Of a stretch of 16,744 bases of DNA, positions 1 through 7,122 are shown piece by piece. Both the position numbers and the translations under genes were made by a program. A model generated the notes under the pieces. The model saw only the letters and a program-made list of their open reading frames with translations, ran no database searches and had not been told where the DNA came from. Position 1 is the first letter of the stretch. Each line of letters starts with the position of its first letter. Origin of the DNA: CALKHQ01 sp050329975 (GTDB taxonomy: Bacteria; Pseudomonadota; Alphaproteobacteria; CALKHQ01); the NCBI GenBank assembly GCA_050329975.1, contig JBHJOG010000231.1:1-16744 (forward strand), read 5' to 3'.

Positions 1-32
1 GTGAATTTCGCCTTAATTCGGACGCGGTCGAC

Positions 33-431
33 CTAGAAGGCGGAGATACCCGGCAGCTCGAGACCGTCGCGGGTGTAGACCTGCCGGGTGATGCATTGCG
101 CCGTCAGATCGACGACCAGCAACCCGCTCTGGTCGACCAGGCGAGCATAGGCCAGATAGCCGATCAGGCGGTCGTCGCGGCCAGCGACCCGCACTTCCTG
201 GTCCTGATACCAGATGTTGTCGACCGCGCCGGCCGAGATGCCGTTCTCCTGGAGCTGCCTGGCGACCTCGCCGTCACACTGGTGCGAGGTTCCGAACGGA
301 TAGCCGGCCGCCAGCGCCGCCTGGCCGGCGGCGATGCGGCCGGTAGCATCCGCCTGGCAGCCGGCCAGGCTTCCGAAGGCCAATGCGGCCAGCGCTGCGA
401 TTCCGAACCCTCTCCCATACATCGTCGGCAT
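33..431 (-). CDS. Small predicted lipoprotein, function unknown
   Basis: This 132-residue protein starts with a basic N-terminus, then a hydrophobic stretch (residues 9-22) ending in the lipobox L-A-G-C, with Cys25 as the predicted lipidation site. This points to signal peptidase II processing and membrane anchoring on the periplasmic side. The mature part has two further cysteines (Cys52 and Cys113) that could form a disulfide. I do not recognise a family. The ATG at 431 is chosen because GGGAGG lies about 8 bases upstream; a longer reading from 503 would place charged residues before the signal and run over the FNR-type box. The gene is divergent from the cbb3 operon and shares its upstream region, so it may share oxygen-responsive control, which is inference. 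Confidence 0.72.
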   Translation of the reverse strand: MPTMYGRGFGIAALAALAFGSLAGCQADATGRIAAGQAALAAGYPFGTSHQCDGEVARQLQENGISAGAVDNIWYQDQEVRVAGRDDRLIGYLAYARLVDQSGLLVVDLTAQCITRQVYTRDGLELPGISAF

Positions 432-499
432 TGGTCGCTCCTCCCGGCAACGGCCGGCCCATGCGTCCCGGCCCGGTTCGATCCGAAGCGCGGGCCGCG

Positions 500-519
500 A
501 CATTGATCTGGATCAATGT
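500..519. promoter_or_regulatory. FNR/FixK-type operator (anaerobox)
   Basis: The sequence holds a perfect TTGAT-CTGG-ATCAA at 503-516, which is the FNR/FixK/Anr consensus TTGAT-N4-ATCAA. The symmetry extends outward to 9-base arms with a 2-base centre over 500-519. cbb3 operons of Alphaproteobacteria are classically switched on at low oxygen by such boxes. If activation is class II (box centred near -41.5), plus-strand transcription would start near 551, about 90 bases before the DUF2189 gene. A symmetrical reading would serve the minus-strand lipoprotein gene from about 468. No convincing -10 hexamer is visible in either direction. Confidence 0.88.
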
Positions 520-639
520 ACTTCATTCTGCCCGTGCGAGAACGGTGTTCCGGCCGCAGTCCCCCCGAGGTCGCCCGCGGTCGTCTGTTCGTGAGTCAAT
601 CATGCCCATTGCCATCCCAGCAGCAAGGCCTTCCGGACG

Positions 640-1434
640 ATGAGCGTCACAGACACCGGCGCCGCAGCGGCGACGCCTCGGCTGCGCGCGCTCGACATGG
701 ACCAGCCCTGGCGCTGGCTGGCTGCGGGTTGGCGCGACCTTTGGGCCAGCCCCGGGATCGGCCTCGCCTACGGCCTCGTCTTTGCTGTGCTTGGCGCCGG
801 TCTGACCTGGCTGGTCCTCGCCCAGCAGGTCTACTACCTGACCTTCCCGCTGATGGCAGGGTTCCTGCTGGTCGGCCCGGTCGCAGTCGCCGGGCTTTAC
901 CTGGTCAGCCGCCGGCGGCAGCGCGGCGAGCCGGTCGCCATGCGCGACGCCCTCGCCGCCTTCGGGCGCAACCCGGTGCAGCTCGGTCTGGTGGGCGTCG
1001 TGCTGCTGCTGATCAACATCGCCTGGGTGCGCTTCGCGGCCCTGCTGTTCATGCTGTTCTTCAGCGACAGCCCGCCGCCGGTCGACCCGATGGGGTTCCT
1101 TGCCGTGGTGCTGCAGGTGGACTCGATCCCCTTCTTCATCGTCGGCTTCGCCATCGGGGGGGTGCTGGCCGCCATCGTCTTCGCCATCTGCGCGATCTCG
1201 ATCCCGATGCTGGTCGACCGGCCGGAAACCAGCGCCTTCACCGCCATCGTCTCCAGCTGGCAGGTGGTGTGGCGCAACAAGGGGCCGATGGCGCTGTGGG
1301 CGTGGCTGATCGTGCTGTTCATCGGCGCCGGGATCGCCACCGGCTTCGTCGGGCTCATCGTGACCTTGCCGCTGATCGGTCACGCGACCTGGGCGGCCTA
1401 CCGGGACAGCGTAGACTGGAGCGAGCAGCCATGA
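640..1434 (+). CDS. DUF2189 integral membrane protein, first gene of the cbb3 operon
   Basis: This 264-residue protein resembles the DUF2189 family of predicted inner-membrane proteins. An N-terminal amphipathic segment with the pattern D-x-P-W-x-W-L-x-x-G-W (residues 20-31) precedes about five or six hydrophobic segments (roughly 40-60, 66-90, 115-142, 163-190 and 216-248). It ends in the family-like P-L-I-G-H-A-T-W-A-A-Y-R (245-256). No catalytic motif or metal site stands out. The family has no established function known to me. The gene lies directly downstream of the FNR-type box, and its stop overlaps the next start (ATGA), so it is probably co-transcribed and translationally coupled with the 73-residue protein and ccoN. 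A role in oxidase biogenesis or low-oxygen membrane physiology is inference from position. The Shine-Dalgarno is weak (AAGG about 11 bases upstream). Confidence 0.85.
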   Translation: MSVTDTGAAAATPRLRALDMDQPWRWLAAGWRDLWASPGIGLAYGLVFAVLGAGLTWLVLAQQVYYLTFPLMAGFLLVGPVAVAGLYLVSRRRQRGEPVAMRDALAAFGRNPVQLGLVGVVLLLINIAWVRFAALLFMLFFSDSPPPVDPMGFLAVVLQVDSIPFFIVGFAIGGVLAAIVFAICAISIPMLVDRPETSAFTAIVSSWQVVWRNKGPMALWAWLIVLFIGAGIATGFVGLIVTLPLIGHATWAAYRDSVDWSEQP

Positions 1435-1652
1435 GCGACAGCCATACCTCCCACAGCGCCGGGGCGGGCCCCTGGATCCTCGGCGGCTGCATGGCGCTGC
1501 TCGCACTCCTCGGCCTGGTCATGGCCAGCGCCACCCGCGACGACGGCATCTATGCGATCGGCCTGCTGCTCTTCCTCATCAATATCGTCTGCATCTTCAT
1601 CCTGATCGGGCGCTTCGTCGGCCGTCACGGACGCACGGATGCCGGCCGCTGA
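1431..1652 (+). CDS. 73-residue two-helix membrane protein ahead of ccoN
   Basis: The ATG overlaps the stop of the DUF2189 gene by four bases (ATGA), an arrangement typical of coupled translation. The 73-residue product has a polar, His/Ser-rich start (residues 2-13). Two hydrophobic helices follow (about 14-33 and 41-61), separated by a short charged loop containing R-D-D-G, and the end is basic (R-F-V-G-R-H-G-R). No cofactor motif is present and I do not recognise a named family. Its size and topology are like small accessory or assembly subunits of terminal oxidases, but that is inference from the position 19 bases before ccoN. The same frame stays open upstream to 516 inside the DUF2189 gene; that extension is Arg/Pro-rich and looks like out-of-frame reading. 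Confidence 0.75.
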   Translation: MSDSHTSHSAGAGPWILGGCMALLALLGLVMASATRDDGIYAIGLLLFLINIVCIFILIGRFVGRHGRTDAGR

Positions 1653-1671
1653 ACCGATCGGACCCGCCAGG

Positions 1672-3162
1672 ATGACGTACGCCGCCGACACCGCCACGCC
1701 GACCGCCGCACCACGCGAGCAGCCGCTGGTCTACGAGATGGACGCTGTCCGCCTGTTCGCCATCGCGGCGATGTTCTGGGGCATCGTCGCTTTCCTGGCC
1801 GGCGTCTACATCGCGCTGCAGCTCGCCTTCCCGCTGCTGAACCTGGACCTCTCCTACACCAGCTTCGGCCGGCTGCGGCCGCTGCACACGTCGGCCGCGA
1901 TCTTCGCCTTCGGCGGCAACGTGCTACTCGGCACCTCGCTCTACGTCGTCCAACGCACCTGTCGGGCGCGGCTGTTCGGCGGCTGGACGACCGGCATGTT
2001 CCTGTTCTGGGGCTACCAGCTGTTCATCGTGATGGCCGCGCTCGGCTACGTCATGGGCATCACCCAGGGCAAGGAATATGCCGAGCCCGAGTGGTACACC
2101 GACCTCTGGCTGACCTTGGTCTGGGTGGTCTACCTCGTCGTCTTCGTCGGCACCATCACCCGCCGCCGCGAGCCGCACATCTACGTCGCGAACTGGTTCT
2201 ACCTCGCCTTCATCCTGACCATCGCGGTGCTGCACATCGGCAACAACCTGTCGCTGCCGGTCAGCTTCTTCGGCACCAAGAGCTACGGGGTGTTCTCGGG
2301 CGTGCAGGACGCGCTGACCCAGTGGTGGTACGGCCACAACGCGGTCGGCTTCTTCCTCACCGCCGGCTTCCTGGCGATCATGTACTACTTCGTGCCGAAG
2401 CGGGCCGAGCGGCCGGTCTATTCCTACCGGCTGTCGATCATCCACTTCTGGTCGCTGATCTTCCTCTACATCTGGGCCGGGCCGCACCACCTGCACTATA
2501 CCGCGCTGCCCGACTGGGCGCAGACGCTCGGTGCCGCCTTCTCGATCATGCTGTGGATGCCGTCCTGGGGCGGGATGATCAACGGCCTGATGACGCTGTC
2601 GGGCGCCTGGGACAAGCTGAGGACCGACCCGGTGCTGCGGATGCTGGTGGTGTCAGTGGCCTTCTACGGCATGAGCACCTTCGAGGGCCCGCTGATGTCG
2701 GTGCGCGAGGTCAACGCGCTCAGCCACTACACCGACTGGACCGTGGGCCACGTCCATTCGGGCGCGCTCGGCTGGGTCGGGTTCGTCTCCTTCGGCGCGC
2801 TTTATTACATGGTGCCCCGGCTTTGGGGCCGGGCGGAGCTGTACTCGCTGAAACTGGTCAGCCTGCACTTCTGGATCGCGACCATGGGCATCGTCCTCTA
2901 CATCACAGCGATGTGGGTCTCGGGCATCATGCAGGGCCTGATGTGGCGGTCTTACGACAGCCTCGGCTTCCTGCAGTACTCCTTCGTCGAAACGGTGGAC
3001 GCGATGCACCCGTTCTACCTGATCCGGGCGTTGGGCGGGATCCTGTTCCTCGTCGGTGCGCTGATCATGGCCTACAACCTCTATCGCACCATCCGCGGGG
3101 ACGTGCGCGCGGAGGCCGGTCACCCGGCCCTCGCCCCCGCCAAGCTGGCGCCAGCGGAGTAA
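1672..3162 (+). CDS. ccoN: cbb3-type cytochrome c oxidase subunit I (CcoN/FixN)
   Basis: CcoN is the catalytic, roughly 12-helix subunit of the high-affinity cbb3 oxidase. It carries low-spin haem b and the haem b3-CuB centre that reduces O2 to water while pumping protons across the inner membrane. The 496-residue product has the expected length. His72 (in R-P-L-H-T-S) and His362 fit as low-spin haem ligands. His222 (W-W-Y-G-H-N), His272 and His273 (G-P-H-H-L-H) fit as CuB ligands. His360 (V-G-H-V-H) fits as the haem b3 ligand. Tyr266, in the helix before the His pair, matches the tyrosine that is cross-linked to a CuB histidine in cbb3 enzymes. The ATG at 1672 is preferred. An in-frame ATG at 1639 would add 11 residues and overlap the previous gene; neither start has a strong Shine-Dalgarno. 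Confidence 0.97.
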   Translation: MTYAADTATPTAAPREQPLVYEMDAVRLFAIAAMFWGIVAFLAGVYIALQLAFPLLNLDLSYTSFGRLRPLHTSAAIFAFGGNVLLGTSLYVVQRTCRARLFGGWTTGMFLFWGYQLFIVMAALGYVMGITQGKEYAEPEWYTDLWLTLVWVVYLVVFVGTITRRREPHIYVANWFYLAFILTIAVLHIGNNLSLPVSFFGTKSYGVFSGVQDALTQWWYGHNAVGFFLTAGFLAIMYYFVPKRAERPVYSYRLSIIHFWSLIFLYIWAGPHHLHYTALPDWAQTLGAAFSIMLWMPSWGGMINGLMTLSGAWDKLRTDPVLRMLVVSVAFYGMSTFEGPLMSVREVNALSHYTDWTVGHVHSGALGWVGFVSFGALYYMVPRLWGRAELYSLKLVSLHFWIATMGIVLYITAMWVSGIMQGLMWRSYDSLGFLQYSFVETVDAMHPFYLIRALGGILFLVGALIMAYNLYRTIRGDVRAEAGHPALAPAKLAPAE

Positions 3163-3168
3163 GCGACG

Positions 3169-3897
3169 ATGAGTCTCCGCCTGCACAACCGAGCCGAGAA
3201 GAACGTCATCCTGCTGTCGGTGCTGGTGCTGATCACCATCGCCATCGGCGGCATCGTCGAGATCGTGCCGTTGCACACCATCAAGTCAACCATCGAGCCG
3301 GTCGACGGCGTCCGGCCCTATTCGCCGCTGGAGTTGGTCGGCCGCAACATCTATATCCGCGAGGGCTGCTACAACTGCCACAGCCAGATGATCCGCCCGT
3401 TCCGCGACGAAGCGGAACGCTACGGCCACTACAGCCTGGCCGCCGAGAGCATGTACGACCACCCGTTCCAGTGGGGCTCGAAGCGCACCGGGCCGGACCT
3501 GGCGCGGGTAGGCGGCAAATATTCCAACGACTGGCACGTGCTGCATCTCGCCGACCCGCGGGCAGTGGTGCCGCAGTCGATCATGCCGCCCTATTCCTTC
3601 CTGCTCGACGAGACCCTGGATCTGTCCGACATCGCCGACCATCTGTCGACGCTGGCCGTGCTCGGCGTGCCCTATAGCGAGGAGATGATCGCCGAGGCCG
3701 CCGCTGACGCCGTGGCCCAGGCGACGCCGCTTTCCGACACCAGCGGCCTGCTCGCCCGCTATCCGCGGGCCGCCCTCGGCGATTTCGACGGCAACCCGGC
3801 CCGGATCACCGAGATGGACGCGCTGATCGCCTACCTGCAGGTTCTCGGCCGCCTGGTCGACTTCGCCGACTACACCACCGAGGACCTGATCCAATGA
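3169..3897 (+). CDS. ccoO: cbb3 oxidase monohaem cytochrome c subunit (CcoO/FixO)
   Basis: CcoO is a membrane-anchored c-type cytochrome that passes electrons from CcoP towards the low-spin haem of CcoN. The 242-residue protein has one N-terminal membrane helix (about residues 13-33) and a periplasmic domain. The haem-binding motif C67-Y-N-C70-H71 lies in the CcoO-typical context E-G-C-Y-N-C-H-S-Q-M-I-R-P-F. Met139 in S-I-M-P-P-Y is the likely sixth ligand. The T-G-P-D-L-A-R-V-G-G-K-Y segment (107-118) is also characteristic. The gene starts 6 bases after the ccoN stop, with a GGAG about 10 bases before the ATG, inside the same operon. Confidence 0.97.
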   Translation: MSLRLHNRAEKNVILLSVLVLITIAIGGIVEIVPLHTIKSTIEPVDGVRPYSPLELVGRNIYIREGCYNCHSQMIRPFRDEAERYGHYSLAAESMYDHPFQWGSKRTGPDLARVGGKYSNDWHVLHLADPRAVVPQSIMPPYSFLLDETLDLSDIADHLSTLAVLGVPYSEEMIAEAAADAVAQATPLSDTSGLLARYPRAALGDFDGNPARITEMDALIAYLQVLGRLVDFADYTTEDLIQ

Positions 3898-3929
3898 CCG
3901 GCCGGCCAGTTGCGCGAGCGACCTGAGCG

Positions 3930-4124
3930 ATGGACGCGATCTACGAGTTCTTCCGCTCACTCTGGGTGGTCTGGCTCGGCCTGATCTTCCTGGCCATCAT
4001 CGCCTGGGCGCTGTGGCCGGGCAATCGGAAGAAGTTCGACCACGCCGCCAACATCCCGCTCAAGGACGACGAGCCCGAACAGACCCAGCCGCCCACCCAA
4101 GCCAAACCGAAAGAGCCTAGCTGA
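3930..4124 (+). CDS. ccoQ: cbb3 oxidase small subunit (CcoQ/FixQ)
   Basis: This 64-residue protein has a short N-terminus, a single membrane helix (about residues 10-28), the junction W-P-G-N-R-K-K-F typical of CcoQ, and a hydrophilic tail rich in Asp, Glu, Gln, Pro and Lys. CcoQ is a single-helix accessory subunit known to stabilise CcoP and the assembled oxidase. Its place between ccoO and ccoP matches the classic ccoNOQP order. It follows ccoO by 32 bases; an in-frame ATG at 3894 hits a stop after ten codons, so the start at 3930 is the only possible one. Its stop shares one base with the ccoP start (TGATG). Confidence 0.93.
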   Translation: MDAIYEFFRSLWVVWLGLIFLAIIAWALWPGNRKKFDHAANIPLKDDEPEQTQPPTQAKPKEPS

Positions 4125-5011
4125 TGCCGACAAAAGCCGAGAAGGACGCCATCGCGCGTGCGGTCGACACCGAACAGGCGACCACCGGCCACGAGTGGGA
4201 CGGCATCCGCGAGTACGACACGCCGCTGCCGAAATGGTGGCTTTACCTGCTTTACGCGACGATCCTGGTCGCGATCGCGATGTTCGTGCTGTTCCCGTCG
4301 ATCCCCGGCATCACCGGCTATTTCGGCGGTCTGCTCGACCGGCAGGAGCGGCGCGTCTTCGCCGAAACGATGGGGCGCGCGGCCGAGGGGCAGGCCGGGA
4401 TGCGCAGCGCCATCTCCGACGCGACGCCTGCGGAGGTCGCGGCGGACCCCGAAATGCTGGCCTTCGCCATCGCCGGCGGCCGCACCGCCTTCGCCGACAA
4501 CTGTGCCCCCTGCCACGGGCCCGGCGGCGGGGGGCAGCAGGGCGGCTATCCTGTGCTGGCCGACGACGACTGGCTGTGGGGCGGCTCGCTCGACGAGATC
4601 GCGCACTCGATCCGGGCCGGCGTGCGCCACGAGGACCTGGACACCCGCGTGTCGGAGATGCCGCCGTTCGGCACCGCCGGCCTGCTCGACCGGGGCCAGG
4701 TCACCGACGTCGCCGACTATGTTCTGAGCCTGTCCGGACGCGACCACGACCCCGTCCGGGCCGAGCGCGGCGCCCCGATCTACGCGGACAACTGCCTCGC
4801 CTGCCACGGCGAGCGCGGCAGCGGCGACCCGGTTCTCGGCGCGCCCCGGCTCGACGACCAGATCTGGCTCTACGGGGACAGTCGGGACGACATCGTGAGC
4901 CAAATCTGGAGCCCGCGCCATGGTGTGATGCCGGCCTGGGGCACCCGGCTCGACCAAGCGACGCTGAACATGCTCACCGTCTACGTCCACAGCCTCGGCG
5001 GCGGGCAGTAG
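4124..5011 (+). CDS. ccoP: cbb3 oxidase dihaem cytochrome c subunit (CcoP/FixP)
   Basis: CcoP receives electrons from soluble or membrane cytochromes c and hands them to CcoO. The 295-residue product has the expected plan. An N-terminal cytosolic segment contains H-E-W-D-G-I-R-E-Y-D-T-P-L-P (23-36), a hallmark of the family. One membrane helix follows (about 38-57), then two periplasmic cytochrome c domains. Haem sites are C127-A-P-C130-H131 with Met179 (E-M-P-P-F) and C224-L-A-C227-H228 with Met269 (V-M-P-A-W-G). The start overlaps the ccoQ stop by one base, so the two are probably translationally coupled. Confidence 0.97.
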   Translation: MPTKAEKDAIARAVDTEQATTGHEWDGIREYDTPLPKWWLYLLYATILVAIAMFVLFPSIPGITGYFGGLLDRQERRVFAETMGRAAEGQAGMRSAISDATPAEVAADPEMLAFAIAGGRTAFADNCAPCHGPGGGGQQGGYPVLADDDWLWGGSLDEIAHSIRAGVRHEDLDTRVSEMPPFGTAGLLDRGQVTDVADYVLSLSGRDHDPVRAERGAPIYADNCLACHGERGSGDPVLGAPRLDDQIWLYGDSRDDIVSQIWSPRHGVMPAWGTRLDQATLNMLTVYVHSLGGGQ

Positions 5012-5087
5012 GTGGGTTGGCGCGACTGCCATGCTCCACCGCCACCGCCAATGGTTCCGCGGGCCGCAGCCCGGAGAGGAAGCGCCA

Positions 5088-6554
5088 TTGACCGACGCGG
5101 CCGGCAGGCCTGACGACATCCGCTCGCGCGCGGAGCAGAAGAAGACCCCGCTCTACGCCAACCGGATCAAGATCTTCCCGAAGGCGGTTTCCGGCCGCTA
5201 CCGGCAGGTCAAGTGGGCGGCCCTGGTCGTTCTGCTCGCTGTCTACTACCTGACCCCGTGGCTGCGCTGGGACCGCGGCGAGGGCGTGCCCGACCAGGCG
5301 GTGCTGATCGACATCGAAAGCCGCCGCGCCTATTTCCTCTTCATCGAGATCTGGCCGCAGGAGGTCTACTACCTGACCGGCCTGCTGATCGTGGCGGCGC
5401 TCGGGCTGTTCCTCGCCACCGCCCTGTTCGGGCGGATCTGGTGCGGCTATACCTGCCCGCAGACGGTGTGGACCGACCTGTTCATGTGGGTCGAGCGGCT
5501 GATCGAAGGCGACCGCAGCGCCCGAATCCGGCTCGACAAATCGCCGCTGTCGCGGGAGAAGGTGGTCAAGCGCGGCGCCAAGCACGCGATCTGGCTGCTG
5601 ATCGCGCTGCTCACCGGCGGCGCCTGGATGATGTACTTCCAGGACGCGCCGACCCTGGTCGTCGAGTTCTTCACCGGCCAGTCGGGCGCCGCCACCTACT
5701 TCTTCGTCGGACTGCTCACCGCAACCACCTATCTGCTCGCCGGCTGGGCCCGCGAGCAGGTCTGCACCTATATGTGCCCCTGGCCGCGCATCCAGTCCGC
5801 CCTGCTCGACGAGGAGAGCCTGGTCGTCACCTACCGGGACTGGCGGGGCGAGCCGCGCGGGGCGCACAAGAAGGGCCAGAGCTGGGAGGGCCGCGGCGAC
5901 TGCATCGACTGCAAGCAGTGCGTCGCCGCCTGTCCGACCGGCATCGACATCCGTGACGGCCTGCAGCTCGAATGCATCGGCTGCGGGTTGTGCATCGACG
6001 CCTGCGACGAGATCATGGACCGGGTCGTCCGCCCGCGCGGACTGATCGCCTTCGATACCGAGCGCGCGATGCAGGCCAAGCGCGCCGAGAGCGCTGCTGC
6101 ACCGCCCCGCCTGCGGCTGGTCCGGCCGCGGACCCTTCTCTACGTGGTTGCCCTGGCCATCGTCGGCGGCGTCATGACGATCGGCCTGTCGGGCCGCTCG
6201 GCCGAAGAGATGACCGTGCTGCACGACCGCACGCCGCTGTTCGTCACCCTCTCCGACGGCAGCATCCGCAACGGCTACCGGATCAAGGTGCTGAACAAGA
6301 CCCACGAGGCACGCACCTATTGGCTCGACGTCGAGGGCCTGGTCGATCCGCAGGTCCGCATGATCGGCATCGAGGGCGTGGTCGCCCCGCCTGTCACGCT
6401 GATCGCTCCCGCCGACTCCGTCGCCGACATCCAGGTTTATATCGGCGTGGCGGCAACCAGCCTCGCCGCCCCTGAGACTCCGATCACCTTCGTCCTGACC
6501 GAAACCGCGACCGGCCACGTCATCGCCCAACCCGAAGTTTTCCGGGGGCCTTGA
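5088..6554 (+). CDS. ccoG: Cytochrome oxidase accessory polyferredoxin (CcoG/FixG/RdxA)
   Basis: CcoG is a membrane polyferredoxin that acts in copper reduction and supply during cbb3 assembly. Numbered from the TTG at 5088 (488 residues), membrane helices flank C119-G-Y-T-C123-P and C226-T-Y-M-C230-P-W motifs. Two ferredoxin-type 4Fe-4S motifs follow: C272-x2-C275-x2-C278-x3-C282-P and C296-x2-C299-x2-C302-x3-C306. A further membrane helix and a periplasmic Ig-like domain of the FixG C-terminal type complete the protein. The TTG is favoured because GGAGAGGA sits 7 bases upstream and the family starts shortly before the L-Y-x-x-R-x-K-I-x-P segment. An in-frame ATG at 5031 (507 residues) is the alternative, with a poor Shine-Dalgarno. 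Confidence 0.94.
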   Translation: MTDAAGRPDDIRSRAEQKKTPLYANRIKIFPKAVSGRYRQVKWAALVVLLAVYYLTPWLRWDRGEGVPDQAVLIDIESRRAYFLFIEIWPQEVYYLTGLLIVAALGLFLATALFGRIWCGYTCPQTVWTDLFMWVERLIEGDRSARIRLDKSPLSREKVVKRGAKHAIWLLIALLTGGAWMMYFQDAPTLVVEFFTGQSGAATYFFVGLLTATTYLLAGWAREQVCTYMCPWPRIQSALLDEESLVVTYRDWRGEPRGAHKKGQSWEGRGDCIDCKQCVAACPTGIDIRDGLQLECIGCGLCIDACDEIMDRVVRPRGLIAFDTERAMQAKRAESAAAPPRLRLVRPRTLLYVVALAIVGGVMTIGLSGRSAEEMTVLHDRTPLFVTLSDGSIRNGYRIKVLNKTHEARTYWLDVEGLVDPQVRMIGIEGVVAPPVTLIAPADSVADIQVYIGVAATSLAAPETPITFVLTETATGHVIAQPEVFRGP

Positions 6555-6555
6555 C

Positions 6556-7122
6556 ATGACCGGCAGCCCAGCCAGCAGGTTTCCCATGCCTTCGCTCGCG
6601 ACGCCCCTGCCTGATCGGATGGAGCCGCCGTGTGCGGCCGGACAGCCGGAAGCCCGCCGCGGCCGCTGGATTCCCTGGGCCTTCGTCGGCTTTTTCGCGG
6701 TCGTGTTCGCGGTGAACGGCGTCATGCTCACCTTCGCGCTCGGGACCTTCAACGGCCTGTCGGTGGACGGTGCCTACGACCGCGGGCTGGCCTACAACGA
6801 GACGTTGGCCGAATATGAAGCAGAACGGGCGCTCGGCTGGCACCTGAGCGTCGACATCGAGCAGGACGCGGGCGGCGTCGGCGACCTCATGGTTACCGCT
6901 GTCGATCGTGCGGGGGTTCCGCTGACAGGGGCGACGATGACGGCCAGCCTGCTGCGCCCGACTCAGGACGGCTTCGACCAGGTGTTGCCGCTCGCCGAGA
7001 CCGCCGTCGGCGTCTACGGCCGCCGCGTCACGCTGCCGCTGCCGGGGCAGTGGGTGGTCCGCATCGACGCCGTCCGCGACGAGGACAGCTTCCGGGTGGA
7101 GCGGCGGATGACCTTGCGATGA
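6556..7122 (+). CDS. ccoH: cbb3 assembly protein CcoH/FixH
   Basis: CcoH/FixH is a single-pass membrane protein needed for assembly and stability of cbb3 oxidase. The 188-residue product has a Pro-rich N-terminal arm, then the FixH-type R-G-R-W-I-P-W entry into one membrane helix (about 38-60). The conserved Y-D-R-G-L-A-Y-N (74-81) comes just after the helix, and an extracytoplasmic beta-rich domain with G-x-x-L-x-x-x (about 95-188) follows. It starts one base after the ccoG stop with GGGGG 7 bases before the ATG, and its own stop overlaps the ccoI ATG. The N-terminal arm is somewhat long; internal Met11 and Met22 are possible alternative starts. Confidence 0.92.
   Translation: MTGSPASRFPMPSLATPLPDRMEPPCAAGQPEARRGRWIPWAFVGFFAVVFAVNGVMLTFALGTFNGLSVDGAYDRGLAYNETLAEYEAERALGWHLSVDIEQDAGGVGDLMVTAVDRAGVPLTGATMTASLLRPTQDGFDQVLPLAETAVGVYGRRVTLPLPGQWVVRIDAVRDEDSFRVERRMTLR

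Noticed and set aside
516..1430. N-terminal extension of the 73-residue protein back to 516
   Set aside because: The extension overlaps the DUF2189 gene, is Arg/Pro/Ala-rich and begins inside the FNR box; the ATG at 1431 gives a coherent membrane protein.
2091..3677. Long plus-strand frame overlapping ccoN and ccoO
   Set aside because: It is Arg/Pro/His-rich with no domain, and lies over two unmistakable genes in another frame; this is a typical high-GC shadow.
3894..3926. Possible small coding start at 3894 overlapping the ccoO stop
   Set aside because: It meets a stop after ten codons; ccoQ begins independently at 3930.
4974..6752. Long minus-strand frame opposite ccoG
   Set aside because: Low-complexity Asp/Gln/Gly/Arg product with no motif, antisense to a gene with intact ferredoxin motifs.
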